Assembly (NCBI RefSeq): GCF_001519065.1
Contig: NZ_KQ954255.1
Location: forward strand, 156,723 to 220,722
DNA length: 64,000 nucleotides
DNA from: Novosphingobium sp. FSW06-99
GTDB taxonomy: Bacteria > Pseudomonadota > Alphaproteobacteria > Sphingomonadales > Sphingomonadaceae
Direction: 5' to 3'
The notes beneath the pieces are model-generated. The model was not told the DNA's origin, did no database searches, and saw nothing but the letters and a program-made list of their open reading frames with translations. Both the position numbers and the translations under genes were made by a program. Positions 8,439-17,047 of the stretch are shown in pieces (position 1 is the stretch's first letter; each line of letters opens with the position of its first letter).

Positions 8439-9710
8439 TTACTCCACGCTGATCGATTGTTCACCGGCAATGTTCAGGCCATAGCCTTCGATCGCCACGA
8501 CATTGCGGTGCGAATTGGTCAGCAGCACCATGTCATGCACGCCCAGATCCGCCAGAATCTGCGCGCCGATGCCATAACTGCGCAAGTCCATGTCCATGCC
8601 GCCCTTGCCGCTGGCTTCGGCGATCAGTTGCATTGGGTCGCTCGGCATCAGCAGCACGATCACCCCCGCACCGGCATCGCCGATCGCGCCCATCGCGCGT
8701 TGCAGCACGCGCTTGCGCGGGCCGGGCTGGCCCAGCACGTCGGACAGCACCGAAATCGCGTGTACGCGCACCAGAGTCGGCTGATCGGGGGTAATGGCGC
8801 CCTTTTGCAGCACCAGATGCACCGAACCGTCGATCTTGTTGCGATAAGTGCGGATGGTCCAGTCGCCGCCATAGTCCGACTGGAACGGCGCCACCGAGGT
8901 GCATTCGACCAGATTGTCGTTGCGGCGGCGATATTCGATCAGATCGCGGATCGTGCCGATTTTCAGCCCGTGGCGGCGCGCAAACGGCACCAGATCGTCC
9001 ATCCGCGCCATCGTGCCGTCTTCGCGCATGATCTCGCAGATCACCCCCGAGGGGTTGAGGCCGGCCAGCCGCGCAATATCGACCGCCGCCTCGGTATGCC
9101 CGGCGCGCACCAGTGTGCCGCCGTCGCGGGCGATCAGCGGAAAGACATGGCCGGGCGTGACGATATCGTCGCGGGTCTTCGATGCGTCGATCGCCACCGC
9201 CACGGTGCGGGCGCGATCGCCCGCGGAAATGCCGGTGGTGACGCCTTCGCGTGCCTCGATCGAGGTGGTGAACGCGGTTTCGTGGCGGGTACCATTGTTG
9301 CGGCTCATCAGTTCGAGCCCGAGTTGTTCGACGCGGGCGCGCGTCAGCGTCAGGCAGATCAGGCCGCGACCGTGGGTGGCCATGAAATTGATCGCATCGG
9401 GGGTGGCCATCTGGGCCGGGATGACCAGATCGCCCTCGTTTTCGCGATCTTCGTCATCGACCAGGATGAACATGCGGCCGTTGCGCGCTTCGTCGATGAT
9501 CTCTTCGATCGGGACAAGCGCGGGGGCGTCGTCGCTGTCGCTCAGCACGCGTTCCAGTTTTGCCAACGTGTCGGCGGTCGGGTTCCAGCCCGGCTGCGTT
9601 ACGTCACGCAAGGTGTTGGCGTGGAGCCCGGCGGCGCGGGCGAGACTGGCGCGCGACATGCCACCATCGGTGACGAGTCGGCGGATGCGATCGATGAGGT
9701 CTGTGGACAT
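8439..9710 (-). CDS. ribB: 3,4-dihydroxy-2-butanone-4-phosphate synthase with N-terminal HTH and degenerate RibA domain
   Basis: The middle domain (about residues 65-275) is RibB: the acidic loop [20 protein letters not shown] and [14 protein letters not shown] are present, so conversion of ribulose 5-phosphate to dihydroxybutanone phosphate is well supported. The C-terminal third has the GTP cyclohydrolase II fold but where active RibA has zinc cysteines it reads [13 protein letters not shown], so it is very probably inactive as a cyclohydrolase. Residues 1-60 form a helix-turn-helix-like extension ([18 protein letters not shown], then [14 protein letters not shown]). The ATG at 9710 sits only about a dozen bases after a possible -10, leaving no space for an FMN riboswitch. 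It is the first gene of the ribB-ribH-(EamA) unit. Confidence 0.9.
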   Translation of the reverse strand: MSTDLIDRIRRLVTDGGMSRASLARAAGLHANTLRDVTQPGWNPTADTLAKLERVLSDSDDAPALVPIEEIIDEARNGRMFILVDDEDRENEGDLVIPAQMATPDAINFMATHGRGLICLTLTRARVEQLGLELMSRNNGTRHETAFTTSIEAREGVTTGISAGDRARTVAVAIDASKTRDDIVTPGHVFPLIARDGGTLVRAGHTEAAVDIARLAGLNPSGVICEIMREDGTMARMDDLVPFARRHGLKIGTIRDLIEYRRRNDNLVECTSVAPFQSDYGGDWTIRTYRNKIDGSVHLVLQKGAITPDQPTLVRVHAISVLSDVLGQPGPRKRVLQRAMGAIGDAGAGVIVLLMPSDPMQLIAEASGKGGMDMDLRSYGIGAQILADLGVHDMVLLTNSHRNVVAIEGYGLNIAGEQSISVE

Positions 9711-9754
9711 GACGCCGATCTATGTCACCCAAATGTGTATTGCAAGGGGGTGGT

Positions 9755-9770
9755 ACACATTAAAATGTGT
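9755..9770. promoter_or_regulatory. Palindromic operator-like site between ribB and TonB receptor genes
   Basis: ACACAT and ATGTGT flank a TAAA spacer in perfect symmetry. A further ATGTGT half-site lies at 9733-9738. The site is 45 bp upstream of ribB and about 190 bp upstream of the divergent receptor gene. A transcription factor site is likely; the factor is unknown. The HTH domain on RibB itself is one candidate by proximity only. Confidence 0.4.
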
Positions 9771-9961
9771 TTCCCCTACGGCAACCTCGGGTTCTTCTGG
9801 GCCTGCGATACGACCTGTTTGCAACACTTTCCGCCAAATTCCGCCCTTGAAGTGCGTGGTTTAAATAACCGGTTGACAAAGTACTCGCTCCGTTATGTCC
9901 TGCACATCTCGAACACCCGCATGTCAACGACGGGGTTCGCTGGAGAGAGAGGTCTGAAGCT

Positions 9962-12910
9962 ATGAGGGGCAAGCTTTGCCTGTTGGCTGGCGTGTGCGCG
10001 GTCGCTTTGTCACAACCCGCTTTTGCACAAGACGCCAAACCCGCCACAACGGCGGATACGAGTGGTGTTCAGGAAATCATCGTTACGGCACAGCGCCAGG
10101 CGCAGCGCCTGCAGGACGTGCCGATCGCGGTGAGCGCGTTCAACGCAAATGCGCTGGAAAAACAACAGATAAAGACTACCAGCGATTTGCAGTTGTCGTT
10201 GCCGAACGTCACTTTCACCAAGACCAACTTTACCAGCTCCAGCTTTACCATTCGCGGCATCGGCAGTTTGTGCGTCGGGGAATCGTGCGAACCGTCGACC
10301 GCAATCAGCCTCAACGATGCGCCCTTGTCGCCGTCGACCCGCCTGTTTGAAGGCGAATTCTACGATCTGGCGCAGATCGAGGTGTTGCGCGGCCCGCAAG
10401 GCACGCTGTTCGGCAAGAACGCCACCGGGGGGGTGGTCAATATCCACACCGCGCCGCCGGTGCTGGGCAAGTTCGAGGCGTCGGCCGATGTCGAATACGG
10501 CAATTACAACGACCTGCGCGTCAAGGGCATGGTCAACGTGCCGATCGGGCAGGATCTGGCCGTGCGGGCCTCTGGCTATTACCTGCGGCGCGACGGCTAT
10601 ACCACCAACCTCTATGACGGGTCGAAGATCGACGGGCGCAACGAATATGGTCTGCGCGGATCGCTGCGGTGGGAACCGAGTTCACGCACCACGTTCGATC
10701 TGGTCGGGCAGTATTTCCGCGAAAACGATTCGCGCATGCGCGTGCAGAAACAGGAATGCCAGACCGATCCGACCGGGATTCTGGGCTGTCTCAACGGGTC
10801 GCTTGGTACCGGTGTGACCAATGCCAATTCGACGCTCGGCGCGGTGCTGACTTCCAAGCAGTTCTTTGCCATCGAGGGCTTGCCTTCGGCACTGGCGCTG
10901 GGCAGCGTCTATGGGCCCAACGCCTATGGTACGGCGGTCAATCCGACCAGCGTTCACCAGGTCTATACCGGATTTGATCCGCGCTATTACTCGGTTGATA
11001 CGATCATTCAAGGCCGGTTGAAGCAGGAAATCGGGGACCAGTTCGAACTGCATCTCGACGGCAACTATGAATACACCAACGTCGATTCGATGCAGGATTA
11101 CAACAACCAGGTTCAGGATCGCAGCGTGATCCAGTCCGGGCTGAACGGGCTCTACGCGATCGCCAACAATCTTGCCGGTATCCCCGCGCCGACCGGCGCC
11201 GCGCTGGCGGCCTATCTGAAGCCGGTGGCGAATGCATTGATGCCGCAAGGGCCGGGAGGCCCGCTGTGCACGTCGTTGCCGACAGCGAGCGGAACGGGCG
11301 TCTATGGCGGCAACAGCGTGTGTTCGAACGTTCCCTTGCAGTTCGACCGTTCCGACGAAGTCAGCAACACCTGGTCGAGCGAGGCGATTTTCACCTCCAA
11401 ATTCAGCGGCCCGTTCAATTTCCTGCTGGGTGGAATCTATTCGCACTACAAGATCAATTATAACGACTACTTTGTGAACGAATTTGAACTGGACTATTTC
11501 GCCGGTGTTGCCGGTACGCTGGGGTCGCTTGGCGGCGGCGGGGCTCCGGCCTATCTCGCCACGCCGTTCTACGACAACAACACCAACTATTACCGGACAA
11601 ATTCGTATGGTCTGTTCGGTGAAGCGTATTACAAGTTCAACGACAAGGTGAAGCTGACCCTGGGTTTGCGCTACAACAACGATGACAAGCTGGTTTCGGC
11701 GCATACCACCACCTTCAACCTGCCGGTGGCGTTCTCCAGCACCAACAACGTTTCCGCGCTGACCGCGGCGGTGCCCAATGCGGTGCAGTCGGGCACGTTC
11801 CGGGCGCTGACCGGGCGGGCGGTGCTCGATTGGGAGATCACCCCCAACAACCTGCTCTATGCGTCCTATTCGCGCGGTTACAAGGCGGGCGGTTTCAACC
11901 CCCCGCTGTCCGCTGCCGATGCAGGCATCACGGTGCCGACGACGTTCCAGCCGGAATTCGTCAATGCGTTCGAAATCGGGTCGAAAAACTCGTTCGGCAA
12001 TGGCCAGTTGCAGTTGAACCTGACCGGGTTCTTCTACGACTACAAGGACCTGCAGCTTTCCAGCATCATCGCGCGGACCTCGGTCGACGAAAACGTCAGC
12101 GCGCATGTCTATGGGGTTGAAGCAGAGGCGGTGATGCGCCCGATCCGGCAATTCACGGTCAACATCTCGGCCAGCTATCTGCACACCGCCGTGTCGCAGG
12201 ATGAATATCTGGCCGATCCGCGCGACTTTGGCGGTGGCCGGTCGGATGCGGTGATCATCAAGGATCTGACCAACGGGTCGAACTGCGCGGTTGCGCCCAA
12301 CACCGCGGGCAATGCGGCCGGGGCCAATGCGTTTGTCGATACGGTCAACAACATCATCAACGCCGGGGGCATCCCGGGTGTCGGCGCCGGTGCCGGGCTG
12401 CAAGGCACGACCGCGTTCCCGGCCGGTGGCGGGATCGCCTCAACCGGGGCCTATTCGATCTGCGCCGCGCTGCAAGGCGTTGCCGCAGCCGATGGGCTGG
12501 CCTTTGATCCCAAGGGCATCACGGTCTATACTTCGGGCATCCCGGTCAACATCAAGGGCAACCAGTTGCCGGGTGCGCCCAACTACAAGATCTCGATCGG
12601 GGCACAGTATGAAATCCCGCTCGATCGCCTGGTGCTGACGCCGCGTGTGGACTTGCACTACACCGGGGAATCGACCGGCAGCATCTTCAACGGGCCTGTC
12701 AACGCGGTGCCATCCTATATCCAGATCAACGCGCAGCTTCAGCTCGATGGTCCGGACCACAAATGGTACATCCGTGCGTTTGTCGAAAACCTGACCAACA
12801 ACAACGCGATCACCGGCGAATATGTTACCGACCAGTCGTCGGGCCTGTTCACCAACGTCTTCTCGCTCGATCCGCGCCGCTATGGCATCGGCGCCGGGGT
12901 GAAGTTCTGA
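9962..12910 (+). CDS. TonB-dependent outer membrane receptor
   Basis: This large receptor of 982 residues imports an unknown ligand across the outer membrane with TonB energy. It has a signal peptide ending AFA-Q (residue 23), a TonB box QEIIVTAQR (about 38-46), a plug domain with FTIRGIGSL and IEVLRGPQGTLFGKNATGGVVNI (around 150), then a long beta-barrel ending in RYGIGAGVKF with the terminal aromatic residue needed for outer membrane assembly. Style matches the sphingomonad receptors for aromatic compounds or plant polymers. No pathway genes adjoin it directly, so the ligand is not inferable. Upstream TTGACA at 9873 could be a -35 element, with no good -10. Two strong hairpins follow the stop. 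Confidence 0.95.
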   Translation: MRGKLCLLAGVCAVALSQPAFAQDAKPATTADTSGVQEIIVTAQRQAQRLQDVPIAVSAFNANALEKQQIKTTSDLQLSLPNVTFTKTNFTSSSFTIRGIGSLCVGESCEPSTAISLNDAPLSPSTRLFEGEFYDLAQIEVLRGPQGTLFGKNATGGVVNIHTAPPVLGKFEASADVEYGNYNDLRVKGMVNVPIGQDLAVRASGYYLRRDGYTTNLYDGSKIDGRNEYGLRGSLRWEPSSRTTFDLVGQYFRENDSRMRVQKQECQTDPTGILGCLNGSLGTGVTNANSTLGAVLTSKQFFAIEGLPSALALGSVYGPNAYGTAVNPTSVHQVYTGFDPRYYSVDTIIQGRLKQEIGDQFELHLDGNYEYTNVDSMQDYNNQVQDRSVIQSGLNGLYAIANNLAGIPAPTGAALAAYLKPVANALMPQGPGGPLCTSLPTASGTGVYGGNSVCSNVPLQFDRSDEVSNTWSSEAIFTSKFSGPFNFLLGGIYSHYKINYNDYFVNEFELDYFAGVAGTLGSLGGGGAPAYLATPFYDNNTNYYRTNSYGLFGEAYYKFNDKVKLTLGLRYNNDDKLVSAHTTTFNLPVAFSSTNNVSALTAAVPNAVQSGTFRALTGRAVLDWEITPNNLLYASYSRGYKAGGFNPPLSAADAGITVPTTFQPEFVNAFEIGSKNSFGNGQLQLNLTGFFYDYKDLQLSSIIARTSVDENVSAHVYGVEAEAVMRPIRQFTVNISASYLHTAVSQDEYLADPRDFGGGRSDAVIIKDLTNGSNCAVAPNTAGNAAGANAFVDTVNNIINAGGIPGVGAGAGLQGTTAFPAGGGIASTGAYSICAALQGVAAADGLAFDPKGITVYTSGIPVNIKGNQLPGAPNYKISIGAQYEIPLDRLVLTPRVDLHYTGESTGSIFNGPVNAVPSYIQINAQLQLDGPDHKWYIRAFVENLTNNNAITGEYVTDQSSGLFTNVFSLDPRRYGIGAGVKF

Positions 12911-12924
12911 ACGAGGTTTGGGGG

Positions 12925-12991
12925 ACCGGCGCCAGATATAAGGCGCCGGTCAGGAGGGACGCCGGGGGCCATGTGCCCCCGGCGTTTTTTT
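12925..12991 (+). terminator. Tandem hairpins ending in a T-run after the TonB receptor gene
   Basis: First stem: ACCGGCGCC (12925-12933) pairs with GGCGCCGGT (12942-12950). Second stem: 11 bp between 12959-12969 and 12975-12985 with a 5-base loop, followed directly by seven T residues. This is a classic rho-independent terminator closing the receptor transcript. Confidence 0.9.
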
Positions 12992-13159
12992 CGTCCTGTC
13001 GAGCAAATTCAAGTCGATACCATCGGATGGGCGGATTGGGAAAATTCAGGCTATTTCATGACGCGAGCGCAATGGCAGGAAACGCCCAAAGATGGTCGTT
13101 CCCAATGTCGGCACAAAGTATTAACTGCGGACGTAACCGATAGGATATAGCTGGGACCG

Positions 13160-13603
13160 ATGGGGAATATTCTTTGGCATCTGAGAGGCTCAGTCACTCT
13201 AAATGGCAACCAAGATTCAGCTTTGGATGGGATCGAGGGCCTTTTGGGTGCCCAATACAAGACCGTGATCGAACGTGGATCAGATCATATTTCTTTCGAT
13301 GATCCCCTATGGCGCAGCATGTTCGTTCCAAACTGGCTGGCAATGGTGATGTATGACCGGGGACACTTCTGGACAGATAATTCGCAAGGCACGCTACTGC
13401 TCTACTATGATCTGCGAAGCCTTCACGGCATGTTGTTTTGCATGTTCGCGGCCGGATTGGCCTTTTTTTTCGGCATGGCAGACCAAGGGTTGCAATCCGG
13501 TTTGGCGTACGCAGCTTTTGCATTCGTCTGGCTTTATGGCGTTAACATGCTTCTGGCATTAATTCGTGTGCCTCGCGCTATCCTCGAAGCAGTGAGAGAG
13601 TAG
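13160..13603 (+). CDS. Small membrane protein of unknown function, paralogue of the 45353-45949 gene
   Basis: This 147-residue protein has an amphipathic N-terminal half and two membrane helices near the C-terminus (about 88-108 and 114-135). I do not recognise a named family. It aligns by eye with the product at 45353-45949: WHLRGSV versus WHVRGSL near the N-terminus, then a MVMYDRGHFWTD versus MAVFDGGILQID block, then LLYYDLRS versus LHYDLNS, followed by LFC at the start of the first helix in both. The gene is AT-richer than its surroundings and lies between the terminator of the TonB receptor and another AT-richer orphan, 7 bp downstream. A membrane-associated role is the only safe statement. 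Confidence 0.65.
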   Translation: MGNILWHLRGSVTLNGNQDSALDGIEGLLGAQYKTVIERGSDHISFDDPLWRSMFVPNWLAMVMYDRGHFWTDNSQGTLLLYYDLRSLHGMLFCMFAAGLAFFFGMADQGLQSGLAYAAFAFVWLYGVNMLLALIRVPRAILEAVRE

Positions 13604-13688
13604 TCCACTTTTGGCGCAATATGGGAGATTGCAGACAGTCAGCAATCCTCCAATTGCGGACATGCTTATATTCAGGCATGGTCGCGCA

Positions 13689-14177
13689 ATGAAATGGATA
13701 GTGACCTTAACGTTATTGTTGTCGCCCACAATGGCATTGCCTTCCGAGGTTGCGCCTGACGGTGCGCTGAAATTCGCAAATCAAGTCATCGCGTACGATC
13801 TTTCAAATGATGCAAACATTTCAGACAGCAAATTCTTGGCGTTTCTTTCACCCAGGCTCCGTGCAGCCTTTGTGCGAGATGACCACCTGAATGACCATGG
13901 CTATCTGGAAGCCTATCTGGACCATGACCCCATTTGCATGTGTCAGGATAACGGCAATCTCAAGATTTCGATCGTTTCAATCAAGGGCGGAAGCGATGCT
14001 GCTGAAGTGCAAACTCAAGTAGCCGGTGCCGACGGGGTTATTACGCATGGAATTTTGTGGCTGAAGCGGGGAAAGCATGGCTGGATGATCGCAGATATCT
14101 CCGAACTCGAGGCAGGTATCTGTTCACTACTCTCGAACTTTGAACACCATAACTCCCCGCTCAGAAAGCGTCACTAG
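13689..14177 (+). CDS. Secreted protein of unknown function, DUF3828-like
   Basis: The protein has 162 residues with a clear signal peptide from the ATG at 13689 (MKWIVTLTLLLSPTMALPSE). The earlier in-frame start at 13611 would put 26 charged residues before the signal and is less likely. The mature part has the block DHDPICMCQDNGNLKISIVSI and the ending HGWMIADISE, which resembles DUF3828 periplasmic proteins; the CMCQD cysteine pair fits that idea. The assignment is tentative. It directly follows the orphan membrane protein gene with a similar lowered GC content, so both may have arrived together. Confidence 0.55.
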   Translation: MKWIVTLTLLLSPTMALPSEVAPDGALKFANQVIAYDLSNDANISDSKFLAFLSPRLRAAFVRDDHLNDHGYLEAYLDHDPICMCQDNGNLKISIVSIKGGSDAAEVQTQVAGADGVITHGILWLKRGKHGWMIADISELEAGICSLLSNFEHHNSPLRKRH

Positions 14178-14292
14178 GCTGACCACACTTTGGTTCTGGC
14201 TTAGGCAAAGGCTCAAATTCTAATAGTCCGCTTCCCTCCACTTTCCGCCGGTCGGTCGAGCCTTAAGTTTGTCGACGCAGTCGTTATTCGCT

Positions 14293-14315
14293 CATCCTTG
14301 ACCTGTCGAAGGATG
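14293..14315. repeat. Short inverted repeat resembling a dispersed sphingomonad element
   Basis: CATCCTT and AAGGATG flank GACCTGTCG. The TCGACAGG-type core (here on the complement) resembles a palindrome I associate with scattered copies in sphingomonad intergenic regions. It lies 33 bp from the stop of the convergent desaturase gene and could also act as a weak bidirectional terminator. Low certainty. Confidence 0.35.
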
Positions 14316-14347
14316 CGCGCGGCGGTTGGTCAAAGGCCGTGGTGGCG

Positions 14348-15769
14348 CTACACCGTCGCGCGGCGGATCACGTCGCGATAGCCGTGCGATATTGCGTCGT
14401 GGCCTTCGTAAAAGCCCCTCTCGCGCAACACCTGGTGCATGCGTTTCAGGCGATAGGGCGGCACACCGCCGGCGACATGATGTTCCAGGTGCCAATTGAC
14501 ATGGTTGGGTGCGATCAGCAGCCGTTCCCACCAGGATACCAGCGTGGTCGCGGTGTTCAGGCGCGGATCGGTCTGGCCGCGATCGGCCACCACGCCGTGT
14601 TCGCCGATCTGGCGCAGGCGCATGATCACCGGATAGACGAACAGCCAGGCCACCCACCACAGGCCATAGGCCCACCCTGCGCCAAGCGCGGCAAGCATCC
14701 CGGCCAGCAAGACATGGAACGCAACCCACGGCCATTGCCGGCGCAGCCGGAACCGCGCGAGCATCAGCCGCAAATCGCGCAGCCCGGTGCGCCCCGACAG
14801 ATCGCGCCACAGCTTGCGCCGCAACGACGCGCGCGAAACCGGATAGGCGGCGACAAAGCCCAGATCGGGATCGCGCGGCGTACCGGCATGGCGATGGTGC
14901 GACAGGTGATACGTGCGATAGTCCGCCAGCGAAATGTTCATCGGCCAGCCCGCCAGCCACTGCCCGACCGTCTCGTTCATGCGCGTGCTGCGAAACAGCG
15001 CATGGTGCGCGCAATCGTGCACCAGAATGCCAAGGCCGAGCTGTCGCCCGGCCAGCACCAGCACCGCCACTACCAGGGTCAGCGGATTGGGCCACACGAT
15101 CACCAGTGCAAAGGCCAGCGCGATCAACCCCCAGTTGGCCGCAAAGGCCCACCATGCCCTGAGATCAGAGCGGCGGTTGAGCCTGACCAGTTCGGCGCGC
15201 GATAGATAATCGGATAGTTTCATCATCCTGTCCCGTCGCGGCAGAGGGAACACCAAACCGCGCCGGATGTCAAAACCGATCGACCAGGACGGCCCGCACA
15301 GTTGCTCGCCCGAGGCGAGGCAGATCTGGCAGCCCTTGCTGGTGGCCACGCCATTGGCCAGTTCGGCAAAGATGCGCCGTGCCGCATCGCTTTGCAGCGC
15401 CTGGCCGATGTGGTCGAAATCGGACAGGCTGCCAAATGTCGCGGTGCTGTCCAGATCGAGGCAGCAGATGCCCAGCTTGCCGGTGGCAAACACCGCCAGC
15501 GACGGCGCCTGGGTAAAGCCGCAGCGCGAACGGTTGACCACCGATCGGGTCACCGTCCAGCGCGGATCGTATTCGAGCACCAGATTGGCATATGTGCCCA
15601 CCGGGCGCGGCGACATGAAGGCGATTTGCTCGTTGCCCGCCGTGTCGGTCCAACGCATGATCGGCAACGGGTTCCCAACATCATGGCTGGCATCGAGAAA
15701 CGCAGCGCGGATCGCCTCGAAACCGTTGGTCAGCGCGCGGGCATGGCTGGGTGCGCCTTCGTCGACCAT
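14348..15769 (-). CDS. SPASM-like iron-sulfur domain fused to a fatty acid desaturase
   Basis: One open frame encodes 473 residues from the ATG at 15769 (an ATG at 15820, overlapping the upstream gene by 11 bp, is also possible). The C-terminal part (from about residue 183) is a membrane desaturase with the three histidine boxes HDCAHH (251-256), HLSHH (288-292) and HLEHH near the end, and several membrane spans. The N-terminal 180 residues resemble the C-terminal SPASM region of radical SAM enzymes: C83, then GICCLDLD (100-107), FGSLSDFDHIGQAL, and CQIC (147-150). The radical SAM CxxxCxxC motif itself is absent. Within the frame, ATGATG at 15226-15221 with GGACAGG upstream could start the desaturase alone. 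So this may be a true fusion or a truncated radical SAM gene run into its neighbour. Confidence 0.7.
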   Translation of the reverse strand: MVDEGAPSHARALTNGFEAIRAAFLDASHDVGNPLPIMRWTDTAGNEQIAFMSPRPVGTYANLVLEYDPRWTVTRSVVNRSRCGFTQAPSLAVFATGKLGICCLDLDSTATFGSLSDFDHIGQALQSDAARRIFAELANGVATSKGCQICLASGEQLCGPSWSIGFDIRRGLVFPLPRRDRMMKLSDYLSRAELVRLNRRSDLRAWWAFAANWGLIALAFALVIVWPNPLTLVVAVLVLAGRQLGLGILVHDCAHHALFRSTRMNETVGQWLAGWPMNISLADYRTYHLSHHRHAGTPRDPDLGFVAAYPVSRASLRRKLWRDLSGRTGLRDLRLMLARFRLRRQWPWVAFHVLLAGMLAALGAGWAYGLWWVAWLFVYPVIMRLRQIGEHGVVADRGQTDPRLNTATTLVSWWERLLIAPNHVNWHLEHHVAGGVPPYRLKRMHQVLRERGFYEGHDAISHGYRDVIRRATV

Positions 15770-15809
15770 CTGAGTCGCATTTCTGATTGCAGAAATTGGT
15801 GATTTCCCA

Positions 15810-16760
15810 CTACACGACATCGACGTGCGGTTTGCCGTGGCGCAGCGGATAGGCCGGTGGCGGCGCCAGCGCGATCGCGGCGAACCACTGTTGCACCGGG
15901 GCAATCAGGCCTGGCCCGTAAAGGTCGAACGCGCCACCGGTGGGCCAGTTGCCCAAGGCGGCTGTGGCCTCTGCGGCAATCGCCGGACAGGCCGCCAGGC
16001 AAAAGCGCAGGCGCGCCGTCTGCCCCAGCCAGTCGTCATGCCCGATCGCGTGCAGCACTGCCGCAATCACCGCAAAATCATCGCCGAACCCGTCCTTGTC
16101 GGCGGCCTCGATCGGCAGGCAGGCCCCGGTCAGCAAGGCATCGAGCGCCCCCGCCAGATCGCCAGCATCGGCCAACCGGCGCGCCTGGTGGCGATAGAGG
16201 CGCGGATCGAGGGGACTGGTGCCACCCTCTGACAGCGCAGTCCACAAGGCGCGCGTGGTGGCATCGCGGCCAAACATGTGGCCGCGCACGCTGTGTGCCT
16301 TGGCCAGAAATTCCACCGGTCGGCTCTTGGCTCCGGTGCCCAGCACCGCCAGCGCGTCGTCAATCTGGCCCGCGCTGGCCAGCAATCCGGCCATCACCAA
16401 CAGCGCGGCATCGCCCAGCCGCGCAATATCGACATTGCCGTCGGGAAAGGACGAGGCGACCAGCGTGTTGAACCCCGCCAGCGCGGCCTCGGCCGGCATG
16501 GCGGCCAGCACATCGAGCGCATCGCCAAGCCCCTGCCGATTGTCCGCCATTTCGAGCACGCGTGCCAGCACTTCGAGCAGGACAATCTGGCCCTCGGTCT
16601 GGTCGAAGGCCAGTCCGGCGGCCATCGCATCCTCGACCGCGGCGACCAGATCGCGCGGACAATCGCCCTGCGTCTGCACCAGAATGGCCGCGAGCGTGTC
16701 GGCGCGACGGACCGAGCCTTCGGCCGGGCTCCGGGCTGCGAGAATGGGGCCGTGCTCCAT
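15810..16760 (-). CDS. Alpha-helical repeat-like protein of unknown function
   Basis: This is a 316-residue, Ala/Leu-rich helical protein without a signal peptide or membrane segment. Repeated helix pairs such as LLVMAGLLASAGQIDDALAVLG and ARRLADAGDLAGALDALLTG give it a TPR-like look. No catalytic motif is recognised. The ATG at 16760 is preferred over a TTG 15 bp upstream. Its stop lies 40 bp before the start of the SPASM-desaturase frame on the same strand, and its promoter region (16761-17047) is shared with the divergent sugar gene operon, which makes a common pathway plausible. The function is not known. Confidence 0.6.
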   Translation of the reverse strand: MEHGPILAARSPAEGSVRRADTLAAILVQTQGDCPRDLVAAVEDAMAAGLAFDQTEGQIVLLEVLARVLEMADNRQGLGDALDVLAAMPAEAALAGFNTLVASSFPDGNVDIARLGDAALLVMAGLLASAGQIDDALAVLGTGAKSRPVEFLAKAHSVRGHMFGRDATTRALWTALSEGGTSPLDPRLYRHQARRLADAGDLAGALDALLTGACLPIEAADKDGFGDDFAVIAAVLHAIGHDDWLGQTARLRFCLAACPAIAAEATAALGNWPTGGAFDLYGPGLIAPVQQWFAAIALAPPPAYPLRHGKPHVDVV

Positions 16761-17047
16761 GGTGATGCGTTCCAATCCAATCGCAAACGTGGTTAATATT
16801 GCGTGGATTGAGCATGAAGACCGGCTAGATATTGCAAACGGCCCTACGCGATGAACACGTATGGCGGCCCGCGGACATTCACGCAGGCGCTACGCAAATT
16901 TCCATAGCGGCCCGCTTGGCAGCCATAAACCAACCCACGCCAGAATGCAGACCCGAGGGACAGCGGTGGAGATGTCTATCCCGGCCAGCCCTGCCTGCGC
17001 GCGCGGCACAGTCCACTGCCTGTCTCGTCCACCGCAGGCGAGGGTCG

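Noticed and set aside
9711..9961. FMN riboswitch upstream of ribB
   Set aside because: The probable promoter leaves almost no leader, and I could not find the conserved RFN-element boxes on either strand.
8457..9965. 502-codon + strand open frame opposite ribB
   Set aside because: No domain pattern, and the - strand RibB carries invariant motifs.
10682..12403. 573-codon - strand open frame opposite the TonB receptor
   Set aside because: Arg/Gln/Gly-rich shadow sequence with no ribosome-binding site; the receptor frame is unambiguous.
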